A stretch of 64,000 nt of DNA, taken from Candidatus Magnetocorallium paracelense (GTDB lineage: Bacteria; Nitrospirota; Thermodesulfovibrionia; Thermodesulfovibrionales; Magnetobacteriaceae). The position numbers were made by a program, and so were the translations under genes. The notes below the pieces were generated by a model that saw only the letters and a program-made list of their open reading frames with translations, made no database searches and was not told the origin of the DNA. The stretch lies in contig JAREWP010000078.1 in the NCBI GenBank assembly GCA_029001845.1, positions 1 through 64,000 of the forward strand. Reading direction: 5' to 3'. Every line of letters starts with the position of its first letter. Within the stretch, counting starts at the first letter, position 1. Below are positions 25,729 through 35,393 of this stretch, piece after piece.

Positions 25729-25938
25729 TCGTAACTGTTCACAGAACCCGTGGATCGATAGTCTGTTTAAAGAGATTTTGCAGAATGAACTCCACTTAAC
25801 CGTTGCCTGTTCATCATGATAGGGAAGAGAAGTAATTAAACGGTTTTTATCTTTAACTGACCTCTAACCTCAGATCACTGTGAACAGTTACCTTTATCTT
25901 TAACTGACCTCTGACCTCCGATTACAGTGAACAGTTTC
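25729..25938. repeat. Dispersed repeat family B, copy 2, with doubled right end
   Basis: AACTGTTCACAGAACCCGTG begins the element. Its right terminus occurs twice in tandem: CTGACCTCTAACCTCAGATC..GTGAACAGTTAC, then CTGACCTCTGACCTCCGATT..GTGAACAGTTTC. The second ends at the stop codon of the minus-strand gene at 25938. Confidence 0.85.
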
Positions 25939-26423
25939 TAAATATCTTTTATAGCAAAACAAAGGATTACCAGCACAATACCTTCCGCCAGAACGATCAG
26001 GTTCAGCAGAGCGGAAATTCCGTGAAGTTTGCCAAAAGATCGCCTTAGTGACTGCTGCACCGGATTATCGGCCTCCAATTGATCGAAGGAGTGTATTTTA
26101 GCCTTTACAGCCCTTACTTTCGGATGAATGACAAAGTAACTTACAATATTTATCAACAGAGCGGAAACGAGAAGAGCCAATACAACCATGTGGATGCGTT
26201 TTATCGGACCGGACAGTAGTAATCCATAGGTTGTAAGACAAACCCCGGACACAACCAGATTAAAAGGAAAATAGGCAGGAAAAAGGAAACCAACGATCGA
26301 GCCTGCCGCGTCCCTGGTGTGATACTTAAAAATAATGGGAGTAACAATAGCGGTAAACATAAACATCCCGCCAACCCACATGGAAAGGGATATCGAATAA
26401 AGGGATATAAACAGACTTTTCAT
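25938..26423 (-). CDS. DUF4149/TMEM205-like integral membrane protein
   Basis: The ~161-residue protein has four hydrophobic segments. It starts 'LYSISLSMWVGGMFMFTAIVTPIIF', typical of DUF4149-like proteins (recognised from memory), and 'QSLRRSFGKLHGISALLNLIVL' opens the last helix. Function is unknown in the family. AGAGGTGA lies nine bases before Met at 26423 and only two before an ATG at 26429, so the later codon is preferred. The stop codon abuts a family B repeat. It appears monocistronic. Confidence 0.75.
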   Translation of the reverse strand: MKSLFISLYSISLSMWVGGMFMFTAIVTPIIFKYHTRDAAGSIVGFLFPAYFPFNLVVSGVCLTTYGLLLSGPIKRIHMVVLALLVSALLINIVSYFVIHPKVRAVKAKIHSFDQLEADNPVQQSLRRSFGKLHGISALLNLIVLAEGIVLVILCFAIKDI

Positions 26424-26546
26424 TGTCATTTCACCTCTGATAAAAAGAACTCATTCTCTGTCGCCAGACAAACCAGAATAACATAAAACACTCAATCCGG
26501 GCCACTAAATCTACAATCCTTCGCCTGTTTTCAGGGTTTAAAAACT

Positions 26547-26737
26547 CGCAACTGTTCACAGTGATCTGAGGTCAGAGATCAGTTGCCAGAGATCAGTTGA
26601 AAGTAAAAGGGATTTTTTTATTGAATTTCATGAGCATAATCGGCATCTCTACCCTTTTCGAAGTTCTTACCATGAAAAATAAGGTAAATCTCTTTATACA
26701 GACCACCGATCCCTGAACTCTGTGAACAGTGACAATA
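26547..26737. repeat. Dispersed repeat family B, copy 3
   Basis: AACTGTTCACAGTGATCTGA at the left and GATCCCTGAACTCTGTGAAC at the right are the inverted ends. AGAGATCAGTTG is tandemly repeated near the left end. Confidence 0.85.
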
Positions 26738-26889
26738 ACTCAAGAAGGTGAGGGGTTATAAAAAAGATGAGCCATCACCTCTCTTTTACAAAAAAAACAC
26801 ACCTCTTTACGACAACTTTACTTTCATATCTGACAAAAAGAAAGTAGAATATAAGATCGATGTAATCAGCAGGGGAAATACATTTATCC

Positions 26890-27038
26890 CAAAAAACAGC
26901 AGTCAGCTATCAGCGGTCAGCCTTCAGCTAAGGAAAGAATTGATGTTATGCCAATAATAAGCTTCACCTTACGGTCGAGTCTGTTTTGAACCATAAAGTG
27001 TTGCAATTAAACAGCTGACAGCTAAATGCTGTTTTTAG
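26890..27038. repeat. Dispersed repeat family A, complete copy
   Basis: The ends are AAAAAACAGCAGTCAGCTATC and CAGCTAAATGCTGTTTTTAG. The interior 'TTGATGTTATGCCAATAATA' is shared with copies at 44669 and 59622. Together with the family B copy it fills 26430-27212, where no convincing gene is seen. A TATAAT at 27084 may be the -10 box of the next gene. Confidence 0.9.
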
Positions 27039-27212
27039 TTTTTTCCCCCTGCTGATTGCATCTAATATAAAGCAATAAAGGCATATAATGTTTGCTCCTG
27101 ACCAATGCAAAATAATTCTCTCGAGAGTTACTTTACACATCTCTATAGAAACACCTTATACGGATTTGCCTGCCAATGACACGACTCATTTAAAAATTAA
27201 AGGAAAATTTTT

Positions 27213-29642
27213 ATGTTGAAAGGCAGCTATAGAAAAAACATTTTACTTCTCTCCTTTGTCATACTTCTAATGTTTCCTCTGTATAACATCTTCGTAATAT
27301 ACCCCTCTTTTCATCGATTAATCGTTAATAAAACCGAGAATGAGGCTGTGCGACTGGCAAGTTATCTGGCGACAAAAATAATTGTCGGTGAAGATGTAAT
27401 AGACAAAGAACACCTCCCGGCCACTCTCTCTGCCGATGTAAATAAAATCCAAAAGGACTTTGAATTAATCAAATTGAAAATCTTCATGCCCGACGGAGAA
27501 ATCGCTTACTCAACGACTCCCGAAGAGGTTGGTCAGGTGAATGAAAAGAGCTACTTTCATAATATTGTCGCCACAGGAGACGTCTATACTAAAATCGTAC
27601 ATAAACAAACAAAGTCTTTAGAGGATCAGGTCGTAGTAGCAGACGTCGTAGAAACCTATGTGCCCGTAATGAGAGGAGACAACTTTCTCGGCGCCTTTGA
27701 AATATATTATGACATCACCAAAAGCAAAGCAGAGATGGACAGGCTGACAACGCATATTACAGTGATGCTTTTTATTGTTTCATCAGGACTGTTACTGGCT
27801 ATCGTTTTGTTTTTTTTCAAAACAAGCGAACATGTTGCTGACTCCATAAAAATCGGACAACAAAAAAAACGGGCCTATCAATTTACAATACTTCTGTCTG
27901 CTGCCGTCTTTTTCGCCGAGCTCATGATCATGCTTGCCCTGGATTTTTTTACTCCCCAAGTTACCGCCTTTGTCGAGAGTTTAATTGACAGTTTTTTTCT
28001 TGTTTGCATACTTTTTCCTGTGCTCTACCTGCTCACGTTCCGTCCCATGATGTTACAAATAACAAACCTTGAACAAAAGGAGAGATCATTAAGGAAGTCC
28101 GAAAGAGAGTGGTACAACACCTTTAATTCTATATCGGATTTTGTCTCCGTCCATGACAAAGACTTTAAAATTTTAAGGGCCAACAGATCATTGGCCGATT
28201 TTTTGGGCGCCACAATGGAGGATATTACAGGGAAACACTGTTATGAAGTCTTTCATAATACAAGTGTTCACCTGCACAACTGTCCCCATTTCGATACACT
28301 AAAAAGCAGAGAAACCATTGTCAGAGAAGTTGACGATACAGAAAGCGGTCTTTATATGCTTGTAACGACTTCTCCTGTTCACGACGATTCGGGGGAGCTA
28401 ATCGGTTCCGTTCACGTTGCAAGAGATATCAGCGAACTCAAGAAAAAGGAAGAGGAATTGAGGCTGTTCAGGTTTTTAATAGACAACTCCAATGACGCCA
28501 TTTTGATCATCGATCCGACAACAGGAGTTTTCCTCGATGTCAACGAAAAAACATACGATTCATTCGGTTATACTCGCGAACAGCTTTCTTCGATGCGTTT
28601 CACTGATATTGAAGCCGATGACTCTGAAGGAGCGGAGTGGGAGACCCTGGTCGCAAGAGTCAGAGACCGGGAACATATGCTCTTTGAAAGAAAATACAAG
28701 CGCAATGACGGCTCACTTTTTGACGTTGAAGTGAATATCAAATATATCTCCTATATAAAAAGCGACTATATGATTGCCGTTGTAAGAGATATAACGGAAA
28801 AGAAACAATCAGAGATGAATCTTAAAAGAAAATCCGAGGAACTGGAAGAGATGAACCGTAATCTTGAAAATATGGTTGCCAAAGAAACTCGTAAAAGACT
28901 GGACCAGGAACGTCTTTTAATCCAACAATCCAAGATCGCCTCCATGGGAGAGATGATCGGCGCCATCGCCCACCAATGGAGACAGCCTCTAAACGCGTTA
29001 AGCATAATGGTTCAGGAGATTCAGGACGCCTATGAATTTGGAGATCTCGACGAAAAATACATTGATGAAACAGTAAAAAACGCAATGTCTCAAGTACAGT
29101 ATATGTCCAAAACAATCGACGATTTCAGAAATTTCTACAGACATTCTACGGATAAAGAGACTTTCAGTGTTATTAAAGCAGTAAAAAGCGCCGTATCTCT
29201 TCAGGAGGCGCAGCTTAAGCAGAGTCAAATAAATGTAATAATAAACACCGACATCATCGGAAGTTATCGTGTATACGGATATGCCAATGAATTTAAGCAG
29301 GTTTTATTGAACATAATAAGTAATGCCAGAGGAGCAATCATAGAGGCAAGGGAAGAGGGGCTGATAGATAAAGAGAACGGTGAAATATCTATAGACCTCA
29401 CTCAACTTGAGAATCAGATAACCATAAGCATAACCAACAACGGCAAAATAATCCCTGAAGGTATTTTCGACAGAATTTTCGAGCCCTATTTCACGACTAA
29501 AAAAGGTGTTGAAGGCACGGGCATAGGTCTTTACATGTCAAAAACAATCATAGAAAAACACATGGGCGGAAAAATCTACGCAGCCAATGTGGAAGAGGGC
29601 GTAACATTCACAATAGAGCTGGCCGCCAATGAATCCCCGTAA
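27213..29642 (+). CDS. Membrane sensor histidine kinase, PAS-PAS, 'HQWRQPLN' type
   Basis: The 809-residue kinase has a first membrane segment (about 9-31) and a ~150-residue periplasmic sensor. Three further hydrophobic segments between 187 and 275 follow. Two PAS domains (about 300-410 and 420-540) then lead through a coiled coil. The dimerisation/phosphoacceptor helix contains His587 in 'GAIAHQWRQPLNAL', and the HATPase domain ends with 'FEPYFTTKKGVEGTGIGLYMSK'. The 'HQWRQPLN' H-box defines a subfamily also used by the kinases at 35394 and 39365. AAGGAAAATTTTT precedes the ATG. No response regulator directly follows, although the next operon holds receivers. Confidence 0.92.
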   Translation: MLKGSYRKNILLLSFVILLMFPLYNIFVIYPSFHRLIVNKTENEAVRLASYLATKIIVGEDVIDKEHLPATLSADVNKIQKDFELIKLKIFMPDGEIAYSTTPEEVGQVNEKSYFHNIVATGDVYTKIVHKQTKSLEDQVVVADVVETYVPVMRGDNFLGAFEIYYDITKSKAEMDRLTTHITVMLFIVSSGLLLAIVLFFFKTSEHVADSIKIGQQKKRAYQFTILLSAAVFFAELMIMLALDFFTPQVTAFVESLIDSFFLVCILFPVLYLLTFRPMMLQITNLEQKERSLRKSEREWYNTFNSISDFVSVHDKDFKILRANRSLADFLGATMEDITGKHCYEVFHNTSVHLHNCPHFDTLKSRETIVREVDDTESGLYMLVTTSPVHDDSGELIGSVHVARDISELKKKEEELRLFRFLIDNSNDAILIIDPTTGVFLDVNEKTYDSFGYTREQLSSMRFTDIEADDSEGAEWETLVARVRDREHMLFERKYKRNDGSLFDVEVNIKYISYIKSDYMIAVVRDITEKKQSEMNLKRKSEELEEMNRNLENMVAKETRKRLDQERLLIQQSKIASMGEMIGAIAHQWRQPLNALSIMVQEIQDAYEFGDLDEKYIDETVKNAMSQVQYMSKTIDDFRNFYRHSTDKETFSVIKAVKSAVSLQEAQLKQSQINVIINTDIIGSYRVYGYANEFKQVLLNIISNARGAIIEAREEGLIDKENGEISIDLTQLENQITISITNNGKIIPEGIFDRIFEPYFTTKKGVEGTGIGLYMSKTIIEKHMGGKIYAANVEEGVTFTIELAANESP

Positions 29643-29712
29643 AGTGAGAGTATATGGAACAGCTAATCATAGAGCTCAATATTCACTCCCAATAATTAAC
29701 GACCATAAAAAA

Positions 29713-29813
29713 TGTAGGGGCAGACCTGCGTGCCTGCACCGGCGGCAGCTAACGAACAAACGCACCGGAGCAGCGGCACGCGGCCGGGGCGAACACACAG
29801 GTTCGCCCCTACG
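29713..29813. repeat. Repeat family F, copy 2
   Basis: GTAGGGGCAGACCTGCGTGC and GGGGCGAACACACAGGTTCG (continuing CCCCTAC) are the inverted ends. It is the partner of 22806-22910. Confidence 0.85.
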
Positions 29814-29830
29814 AATCATCATAAATAATC

Positions 29831-29894
29831 TTCATACTTTGTGGTGATCCCGAGAATCAAGAATATTTATCTTGCAATCCTCTCTGAAAATTGC
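29831..29894. repeat. Degenerate family E tail
   Basis: TTCATACTTTGTGGTGATCC and a later TCTCTGAAAAT match the tail of the element at 7988-8153. The palindromic core is absent. Confidence 0.45.
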
Positions 29895-30028
29895 CTTTTT
29901 ATCAAGTCGCTACCTGGCGCCCTATGTTACCATCGGGTGAAACAGTTTCATGCTCACTAAAAATCATGTTATTAAAGTGTCTCTTTTGTTAAAATAAAAG
30001 GACTACATTTTTAACAGCAAACCGGATT

Positions 30029-31300
30029 ATGAATAAAACAAATCGTCGCACATTTCTCAGAAAAAGCGCCTCCTTTGGTCTCGGTGTCACTGCTGCGCTT
30101 TCATTCCCCAATATTGTATCGGGCCTGAACAAAAAACCGACCATAAAAGTAGTAGGCACCCACGTTACATTACAGGAGAAACTGAGAAAGAAAGCGGAAA
30201 AGGATTTAGGCATTATAATAGAATTCTACCCGGGCGGAAGCGCTGAAGTTATTCTGAAAGCTACGACAAACCCCTCTTCCTTCGATATCTACGAGCAGTG
30301 GTCCAACAGTATTAAGGTGCTGTGGCAGGCAAACGCCATCCAACCGATTGAAACGAAAAAACTGAAGTATTGGAGCGAAATTAACGATTTAACAAAAAAA
30401 GGAAGAATTTCCCCAAAAGCGAATATAGGACTGGGAGATGCACCATATAAACTACTCTATGTACAGGACAACGAAACCTTGGGTGCAGGTGCAACAGATC
30501 GAATCAGCTTTATGCCATATGTACATAACACGGATTCATTCGGATATAATTCGTCGATTATTGAAAGAGGCGTTCCCTATGAAACCGAAAGCTGGTCATG
30601 GCTCCTGGACACACGATATCAGGGAAAAGTCGCTCTTGTCAACGCCCCCACAATAGGCCTCTTCGATGCCGCTCTGGCAGCAAAATCGCTTGGATTGATC
30701 GATTTTGACAATATGGGAAATATGACCAGAAAAGAAGTTGATGAACTATTTAAAATCATGATCGATTTTAAAAGAAGGGGCCATTTCAGAGGAGTATGGT
30801 CTTCCGTTCCACACTCCGTCGAGCTTATGGAAACCGGGCAGGTCGTTATTCAGAGTATGTTCTCACCCGGTGTTTCGGCATTAAAGGGAAAAGGGATTCC
30901 CTGTATATATGCAGCGCCCAAAGAGGGCTACCGTGCATGGCACGGAGTGATGTGCCTCTCTGCCAAATCCGCCGGAGAACAGAGAGAGGCTGCTTACATG
31001 TTCATGAACTGGTGGTTGTCGGGCTGGCCCGGAGCTTTTATTGCCAGGCAGGGATATTATATTTCCAATCCAGAACGTTCCAGGCCCTTTATGTCAAAAG
31101 CCGAGTGGGATTACTGGTATGAGGGGAAGGAGGCGACCGAGCCGCTTAAGGGTACGGATGGAAAGGTTTCCGTTAATCCCGGAGAGATCAGAACAGGGGG
31201 CTCCTATTCAAAGCGTTTTGAAAACGTGGCCATATGGAATACCGTTATGGATACATATGAGTATACATTATTAAAATGGAACGAATTCGTATTAACCTGA
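30029..31300 (+). CDS. Tat-exported extracellular solute-binding protein (family 1-like)
   Basis: The 423-residue precursor begins 'NRRTFLRKSASFGLGVTAAL', a twin-arginine signal (RRTFLRK). The mature part has the two-lobed substrate-binding pattern of ABC-type family 1/PotD-like proteins: 'KVVGTHVTLQEKLRKKAEKD', 'FDIYEQWSN', 'YVHNTDSFGYN' and 'AAKEGYRAWHGVMCL'-like segments. No permease or ATPase gene is nearby. It instead heads an operon with a histidine kinase 44 bases downstream, so ligand sensing is at least as likely as transport. The ligand is unknown; polyamine-like or carboxylate compounds would be a guess. No strong Shine-Dalgarno precedes the ATG. A lipobox is absent. Confidence 0.85.
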   Translation: MNKTNRRTFLRKSASFGLGVTAALSFPNIVSGLNKKPTIKVVGTHVTLQEKLRKKAEKDLGIIIEFYPGGSAEVILKATTNPSSFDIYEQWSNSIKVLWQANAIQPIETKKLKYWSEINDLTKKGRISPKANIGLGDAPYKLLYVQDNETLGAGATDRISFMPYVHNTDSFGYNSSIIERGVPYETESWSWLLDTRYQGKVALVNAPTIGLFDAALAAKSLGLIDFDNMGNMTRKEVDELFKIMIDFKRRGHFRGVWSSVPHSVELMETGQVVIQSMFSPGVSALKGKGIPCIYAAPKEGYRAWHGVMCLSAKSAGEQREAAYMFMNWWLSGWPGAFIARQGYYISNPERSRPFMSKAEWDYWYEGKEATEPLKGTDGKVSVNPGEIRTGGSYSKRFENVAIWNTVMDTYEYTLLKWNEFVLT

Positions 31301-31344
31301 CAGAGAATGCCTGAAAAAGGGAGGTAAAAAAAATCAAAACCTAT

Positions 31345-33186
31345 TTGAGTCAGAGAGTCAAGCTGAAAAAAAGAATCTATATGGGTTTCATCGCCTCCGC
31401 CCTCTTTTCACTGACTATTATACTTGTCGCTTTCGTTACGTTCAACGGAACGACAAAAGACTTTATCGATTTTGTTGCTTTTAGCAAACACTCTCAAAAC
31501 GACATGGCTATTATAAAAAACATTTCCGAGATACAGAGGCAGGCTCTTGTTTTTACCTATGAAGGATACCTCTCCGCAGCAGAGGCTGTCCACAACATTC
31601 ACTCCGATATGCTGGAGCAAATCAGTAGTGTAAAAGATAGGGACAATAGGAGAGTTGGTGTCATCGAGAGACATCTGAATGCCTATTTTGAGACATTTCA
31701 GCAGGTTGAAAAGGAGAGGCAGCTAAGGACCGAACTGGTAAACCTCGGCTTTCGGAATGCCGCAACAAGAGTTGAAAACAATATTGTCACCTATATGAAG
31801 CAATTGCCGGGCGCCGATGTATCGACAAAAAAGTTTGAGTCCCAAAGAGTATTAAACAGACTTTTACAAGTTGAGAAAAACGTTATCCGATACTTCGATA
31901 CTCTTGACGCATCCAATATCTCCATTGCAAAAGAGAGTATTACAGAGGTAAAGAGAGGATTGGACAGTTTTCTCGACAGGGAAGAGGAGAGTGACTCCGT
32001 GGAGCTTTTAAGACAAACAAAACATTCTCTCGACACCTATGAATCTATTTTTATTGAAGCTGTTCAGCGCACAAGGGGATATCTCTTTCTTGTCAACGTC
32101 GTAATGGCTGCAGAGGCCTATGAGATATTATATAACGCAAAAAAGATGATCGAAGAATCAAACCGGGAAATGGAAACGATCGAAGATGAAATTATATCGA
32201 CTATATATAATGTTACGAAATTTCTTTTGGTAACAGGAAGTGTAATGATAATACTCTTTGTCTTCTTCTCCTATAACATCGTACGAAGTATTACCGAACC
32301 TGTTTTAAAACTGGCCAATACTTTTCATGAGCTTACACAGGGAAGCAAAGAGGCTGAAATTCCCCTTTATGAATTATCAGATGAAATCGGCTCTTTGACC
32401 AAAGCGGCTTCCGTTTTTAAAGAAAAAAACCGGGAGACAGAGGAGTTGCTCAATAAATCGCTGATGTTGACAAAGGAACTGGAGAAAAACAAAGCCGAGC
32501 TTGAACGCTCCAACGATGAATTGGAACAGTTTGTTTACACAGTATCCCACGATCTGAAATCTCCTCTTGTAACAAGCATGGGCTTTATTGGAATTATCAG
32601 AAAACTGGCAGACCAGGGCAAAATGAACCAGGCAGTGGAAAAACTGGATCGTGTCGTTAAGTCGAACGAGAGAATGAGTCAGCTCATTAATGATTTGCTG
32701 GAGCTGAGCCGTGTCGGGCGTATAGATAAGGATAAAAAGCCGGTCGATTTGAATGAGATGTTAACGACATTTAAAGATAATCAACAGACCCGGCTGGAGA
32801 GAGTCGGTCTTACTCTCACCATAAAACCGCAACTGCCTGTCATATATGCAAATGAAAGTCGTATACTACAGGTTTTTGAAAACATTTTAAGTAACACCGT
32901 CAAATATGCCGTCCAGTCGGATTCCCCTTTTCTTGAAATCGGCTCAAAGGAGGAGGAGGATCATTATCTGATTTACTGCAAAGACAACGGGCCCGGCATA
33001 CCGGTGCAGTATCATAAAAAAATATTCGGGCTTTTTTACAGACTCGGAAGTAAACAGGAAGGCACCGGCATTGGCCTGACAGTTGTCAAAAAGGTGATGA
33101 ATTTTCATAACGGAGAAGTGCAGGTAGAATCGGAGGAAGGAAAGGGCGCAACATTCTGGTTGAAATTTCCAAAAAAGAAGGAGTGA
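31345..33186 (+). CDS. Membrane sensor histidine kinase with periplasmic helical domain and HAMP
   Basis: The ~613-residue kinase has a membrane segment near 10-30, about 250 periplasmic mostly helical residues and a second membrane segment near 290-315. A HAMP region, a coiled coil, a HisKA helix with His402 in 'YTVSHDLKSPL' and an HATPase domain ('FENILSNTVKYA', 'GPGIPVQYHKKIFGLFYRLG', 'GTGIGLTVVKK') complete it. It follows the solute-binding protein gene, which it could sense. GGGAGG at 31319-31324 is ideally spaced for a start at 31333, but that codon is ATC; the first conventional start is TTG at 31345. A start-codon change or an unusual AUC start is possible. The stop overlaps the Shine-Dalgarno of the next gene. 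Confidence 0.9.
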   Translation: MSQRVKLKKRIYMGFIASALFSLTIILVAFVTFNGTTKDFIDFVAFSKHSQNDMAIIKNISEIQRQALVFTYEGYLSAAEAVHNIHSDMLEQISSVKDRDNRRVGVIERHLNAYFETFQQVEKERQLRTELVNLGFRNAATRVENNIVTYMKQLPGADVSTKKFESQRVLNRLLQVEKNVIRYFDTLDASNISIAKESITEVKRGLDSFLDREEESDSVELLRQTKHSLDTYESIFIEAVQRTRGYLFLVNVVMAAEAYEILYNAKKMIEESNREMETIEDEIISTIYNVTKFLLVTGSVMIILFVFFSYNIVRSITEPVLKLANTFHELTQGSKEAEIPLYELSDEIGSLTKAASVFKEKNRETEELLNKSLMLTKELEKNKAELERSNDELEQFVYTVSHDLKSPLVTSMGFIGIIRKLADQGKMNQAVEKLDRVVKSNERMSQLINDLLELSRVGRIDKDKKPVDLNEMLTTFKDNQQTRLERVGLTLTIKPQLPVIYANESRILQVFENILSNTVKYAVQSDSPFLEIGSKEEEDHYLIYCKDNGPGIPVQYHKKIFGLFYRLGSKQEGTGIGLTVVKKVMNFHNGEVQVESEEGKGATFWLKFPKKKE

Positions 33187-33190
33187 TTCG

Positions 33191-33646
33191 ATGTCAGAAA
33201 AAGAAGTACAAAGACTTTTACTGCTTGTTGAGGATGACGACGATCATGCAGAAATCGCAGGGTATTATATCACTGAAAACTATAGAGACATAAATCTGAT
33301 GCGATTTTCCGATGGAGATATAGCGATGAAATATCTTGAGAAAATCGGTGAAGATGAGGATAAAAAATATCCCTGGCTGATTTTCCTTGACCTGAAGGTG
33401 CCTAAATACAGCGGTTTTGAAATATTGTCTTTTTTAAAATCCCACAGAATGTTAAAAAGGGTCCCTGTCGTAATATTCACAACATCCAGCGCCAATAAGG
33501 ATATAACAGAGGCCTTTGACAAAGGCGCGAACAGCTATATATCCAAACCGATCGAGCCGGAAGGCTTTGAGACGACAATCAGGCAGATTGTGGATTATTG
33601 GCAGACAAATCAGCATATGCATCTGATAAGCAGTATGAATCAATAA
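33191..33646 (+). CDS. Stand-alone receiver protein (Rcp1-like response regulator)
   Basis: The 151-residue protein is a single receiver domain. Acidic residues are in 'LLVEDDDDH', the phospho-Asp is in 'IFLDLKVPKYSG', and 'VVIFTTSS' and 'SYISKP' supply the Thr and Lys. The length, insertion and 'LKVPKxSGFEIL' wording resemble Rcp1-type regulators that pair with phytochrome-class kinases. It has no output domain and so would relay phosphate or act by binding. AAGGAGTGATTCG overlaps the kinase stop codon, so the two are translationally coupled. Confidence 0.93.
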   Translation: MSEKEVQRLLLLVEDDDDHAEIAGYYITENYRDINLMRFSDGDIAMKYLEKIGEDEDKKYPWLIFLDLKVPKYSGFEILSFLKSHRMLKRVPVVIFTTSSANKDITEAFDKGANSYISKPIEPEGFETTIRQIVDYWQTNQHMHLISSMNQ

Positions 33647-33682
33647 CATTGACGTAAGACCTCTTACCCCTGACGTAATGAC

Positions 33683-35344
33683 ATGAACAGCATGAATCAC
33701 ATTACCCATGTCAAAATACTTCTCATAGAAGATAATACAGATCATATCGATCTGTTCAAAGATAATCTGGAGATGACCTCTTTCTATCACACCAAGCCGG
33801 ACATTACCGCTTCTCTGGCCCACGGCATTAAACTCCTGACAGATAAGAAGTATGATCTGCTGTTTCTGGACCTGGAGCTAATCGACAGCGGTATCGGTAA
33901 CACATTAGGCACAATTAAGAATTTAACGAAAATATGCCCCGTTGTAGTCCTTACATCACTGGATGACAGAGAAACCATTCTCAATGTTATACGTAAAGGC
34001 GCAGATGACTGTTTGCCGAAATCGGATTTGTCTCCCAGTTTGCTGGAACGGTGTATTCAATTTAATATCGACCGCAGGAGGGAGAGGGAAAAACTCCTTA
34101 AAAGCGAAGCTTCCCTTGCCGAAGCGCAGCGTATCGCCGGTATTGGTAACTGGGATTGGGAGATTTCCACGAATGAACTCTCATGGTCTGACGAAGTCTA
34201 TCGTATATTCGGCCTGAAGCCTCAGGAATTTAGAGCAAATAATGACTTCTTTTTCGGAATTCTTCATAAAGACGACAGAAACTATGTGCAGGCAACAGTG
34301 AGTAAGTCATTACAGGGAAAAAAACCCTACAATTTTTACTATCGTATCGTAACACCGGAGGGGTCGGAAAAGATTATACACGAACAGGCAGGTGTCTCAT
34401 TCGATGTTGAAGGCAAGCCTCTGAGGATGACGGGAACGATACAGGATGTTACAAGCAGAAGGAAAACCGAAGAGGAACTAAACAGATACAGAAATAACCT
34501 CGAAGCAATGGTGGAGGAGAGGACTGTCGAATTAAAAAAAATAAACGATCAACTGAAAACAGAGATAACCAACCGTAAGGAGATCGAAAAGATACTGAAA
34601 ACCAAAACCTGTGAGCTCACTCAATCGAACGAGGAGCTTGGTCGCTTTGCATATGTGGCGTCCCATGACTTGCAGGAGCCTTTAAGAAAAGTAGTGAGTT
34701 ATACGGAACTTTTCGAAAGTAAATATAAAGGTTTCCTGGACAAAAAAGCCGATAAATATATCGATTATATAATAGATGGCGCGAAAAGAATGCAGGAGTT
34801 GATTTCCGATCTCCTTCGCTTTTCTCAGGTTGGCAACCATAAAAAAGAATTCGAGCCGGTGGACTGCAACAATGTACTTGACACCGTTCTTTTTAATTTG
34901 CAATTAATGATAAACGAAAATCATGCCACTGTACATTATGAGACATTACCGGAGATAATAGCGGACAGAGTGCAGATTATACAGTTGTTCCAAAATCTGA
35001 TTGGCAATGCCATTAAATACAGAACCAAAGAGGCGCCTGTGATTAAAGTACTGGCAAGTCCTATAGAAAACAGCTCTAAAGACAATGGAGAATCGGCAGC
35101 CGGAGACAAAAATATACCTTCAAGATGGTTGTTTTCAGTCAGTGACAATGGCATTGGGATAGATGAGCAACATAAAGAAAGAATATTCTTAATGTTTCAT
35201 CGCCTTCATGGAAGGCTTGAGTATTCAGGCACAGGAATAGGTCTTGCCATATCTAAGAAAATAGTTGAAAGGCATGGCGGTCATATCTGGGTTGAATCGG
35301 AATCCGGGAAGGGGAGCACCTTTTACTTTTTCCTCTCTCCATGA
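33683..35344 (+). CDS. REC-PAS-histidine kinase (soluble)
   Basis: The 553-residue cytoplasmic protein has an N-terminal receiver (about 10-130, phospho-Asp in 'LLFLDLELID', Lys in 'CLPKSD') and a PAS domain (about 150-265). After a coiled coil come a HisKA helix with His328 in 'YVASHDLQEPLRKV' and an HATPase domain ('FQNLIGNAIKYRT', 'GIGIDEQHKERIFLMFHRLH'). The H-box and 'FxxFHRLHG' wording are typical of phytochrome-like kinases. The receiver is a close duplicate of the one in the next gene. It lacks a good Shine-Dalgarno and starts 36 bases after the receiver gene, so it is likely co-transcribed. It should accept phosphate and pass it on. Confidence 0.92.
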   Translation: MNSMNHITHVKILLIEDNTDHIDLFKDNLEMTSFYHTKPDITASLAHGIKLLTDKKYDLLFLDLELIDSGIGNTLGTIKNLTKICPVVVLTSLDDRETILNVIRKGADDCLPKSDLSPSLLERCIQFNIDRRREREKLLKSEASLAEAQRIAGIGNWDWEISTNELSWSDEVYRIFGLKPQEFRANNDFFFGILHKDDRNYVQATVSKSLQGKKPYNFYYRIVTPEGSEKIIHEQAGVSFDVEGKPLRMTGTIQDVTSRRKTEEELNRYRNNLEAMVEERTVELKKINDQLKTEITNRKEIEKILKTKTCELTQSNEELGRFAYVASHDLQEPLRKVVSYTELFESKYKGFLDKKADKYIDYIIDGAKRMQELISDLLRFSQVGNHKKEFEPVDCNNVLDTVLFNLQLMINENHATVHYETLPEIIADRVQIIQLFQNLIGNAIKYRTKEAPVIKVLASPIENSSKDNGESAAGDKNIPSRWLFSVSDNGIGIDEQHKERIFLMFHRLHGRLEYSGTGIGLAISKKIVERHGGHIWVESESGKGSTFYFFLSP

Positions 35345-35393
35345 TTCCCGACACTTTTTTAGAACACTGATTGTGAAGACGATGCGGATTTAA

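Noticed and set aside
26748-26957. 69-codon plus-strand frame between repeats
   Set aside because: Its C-terminal half is family A repeat sequence and the start lacks an RBS.
29628-29847. 72-codon plus-strand frame at the end of the kinase gene
   Set aside because: It overlaps the kinase end and then reads through the family F repeat.
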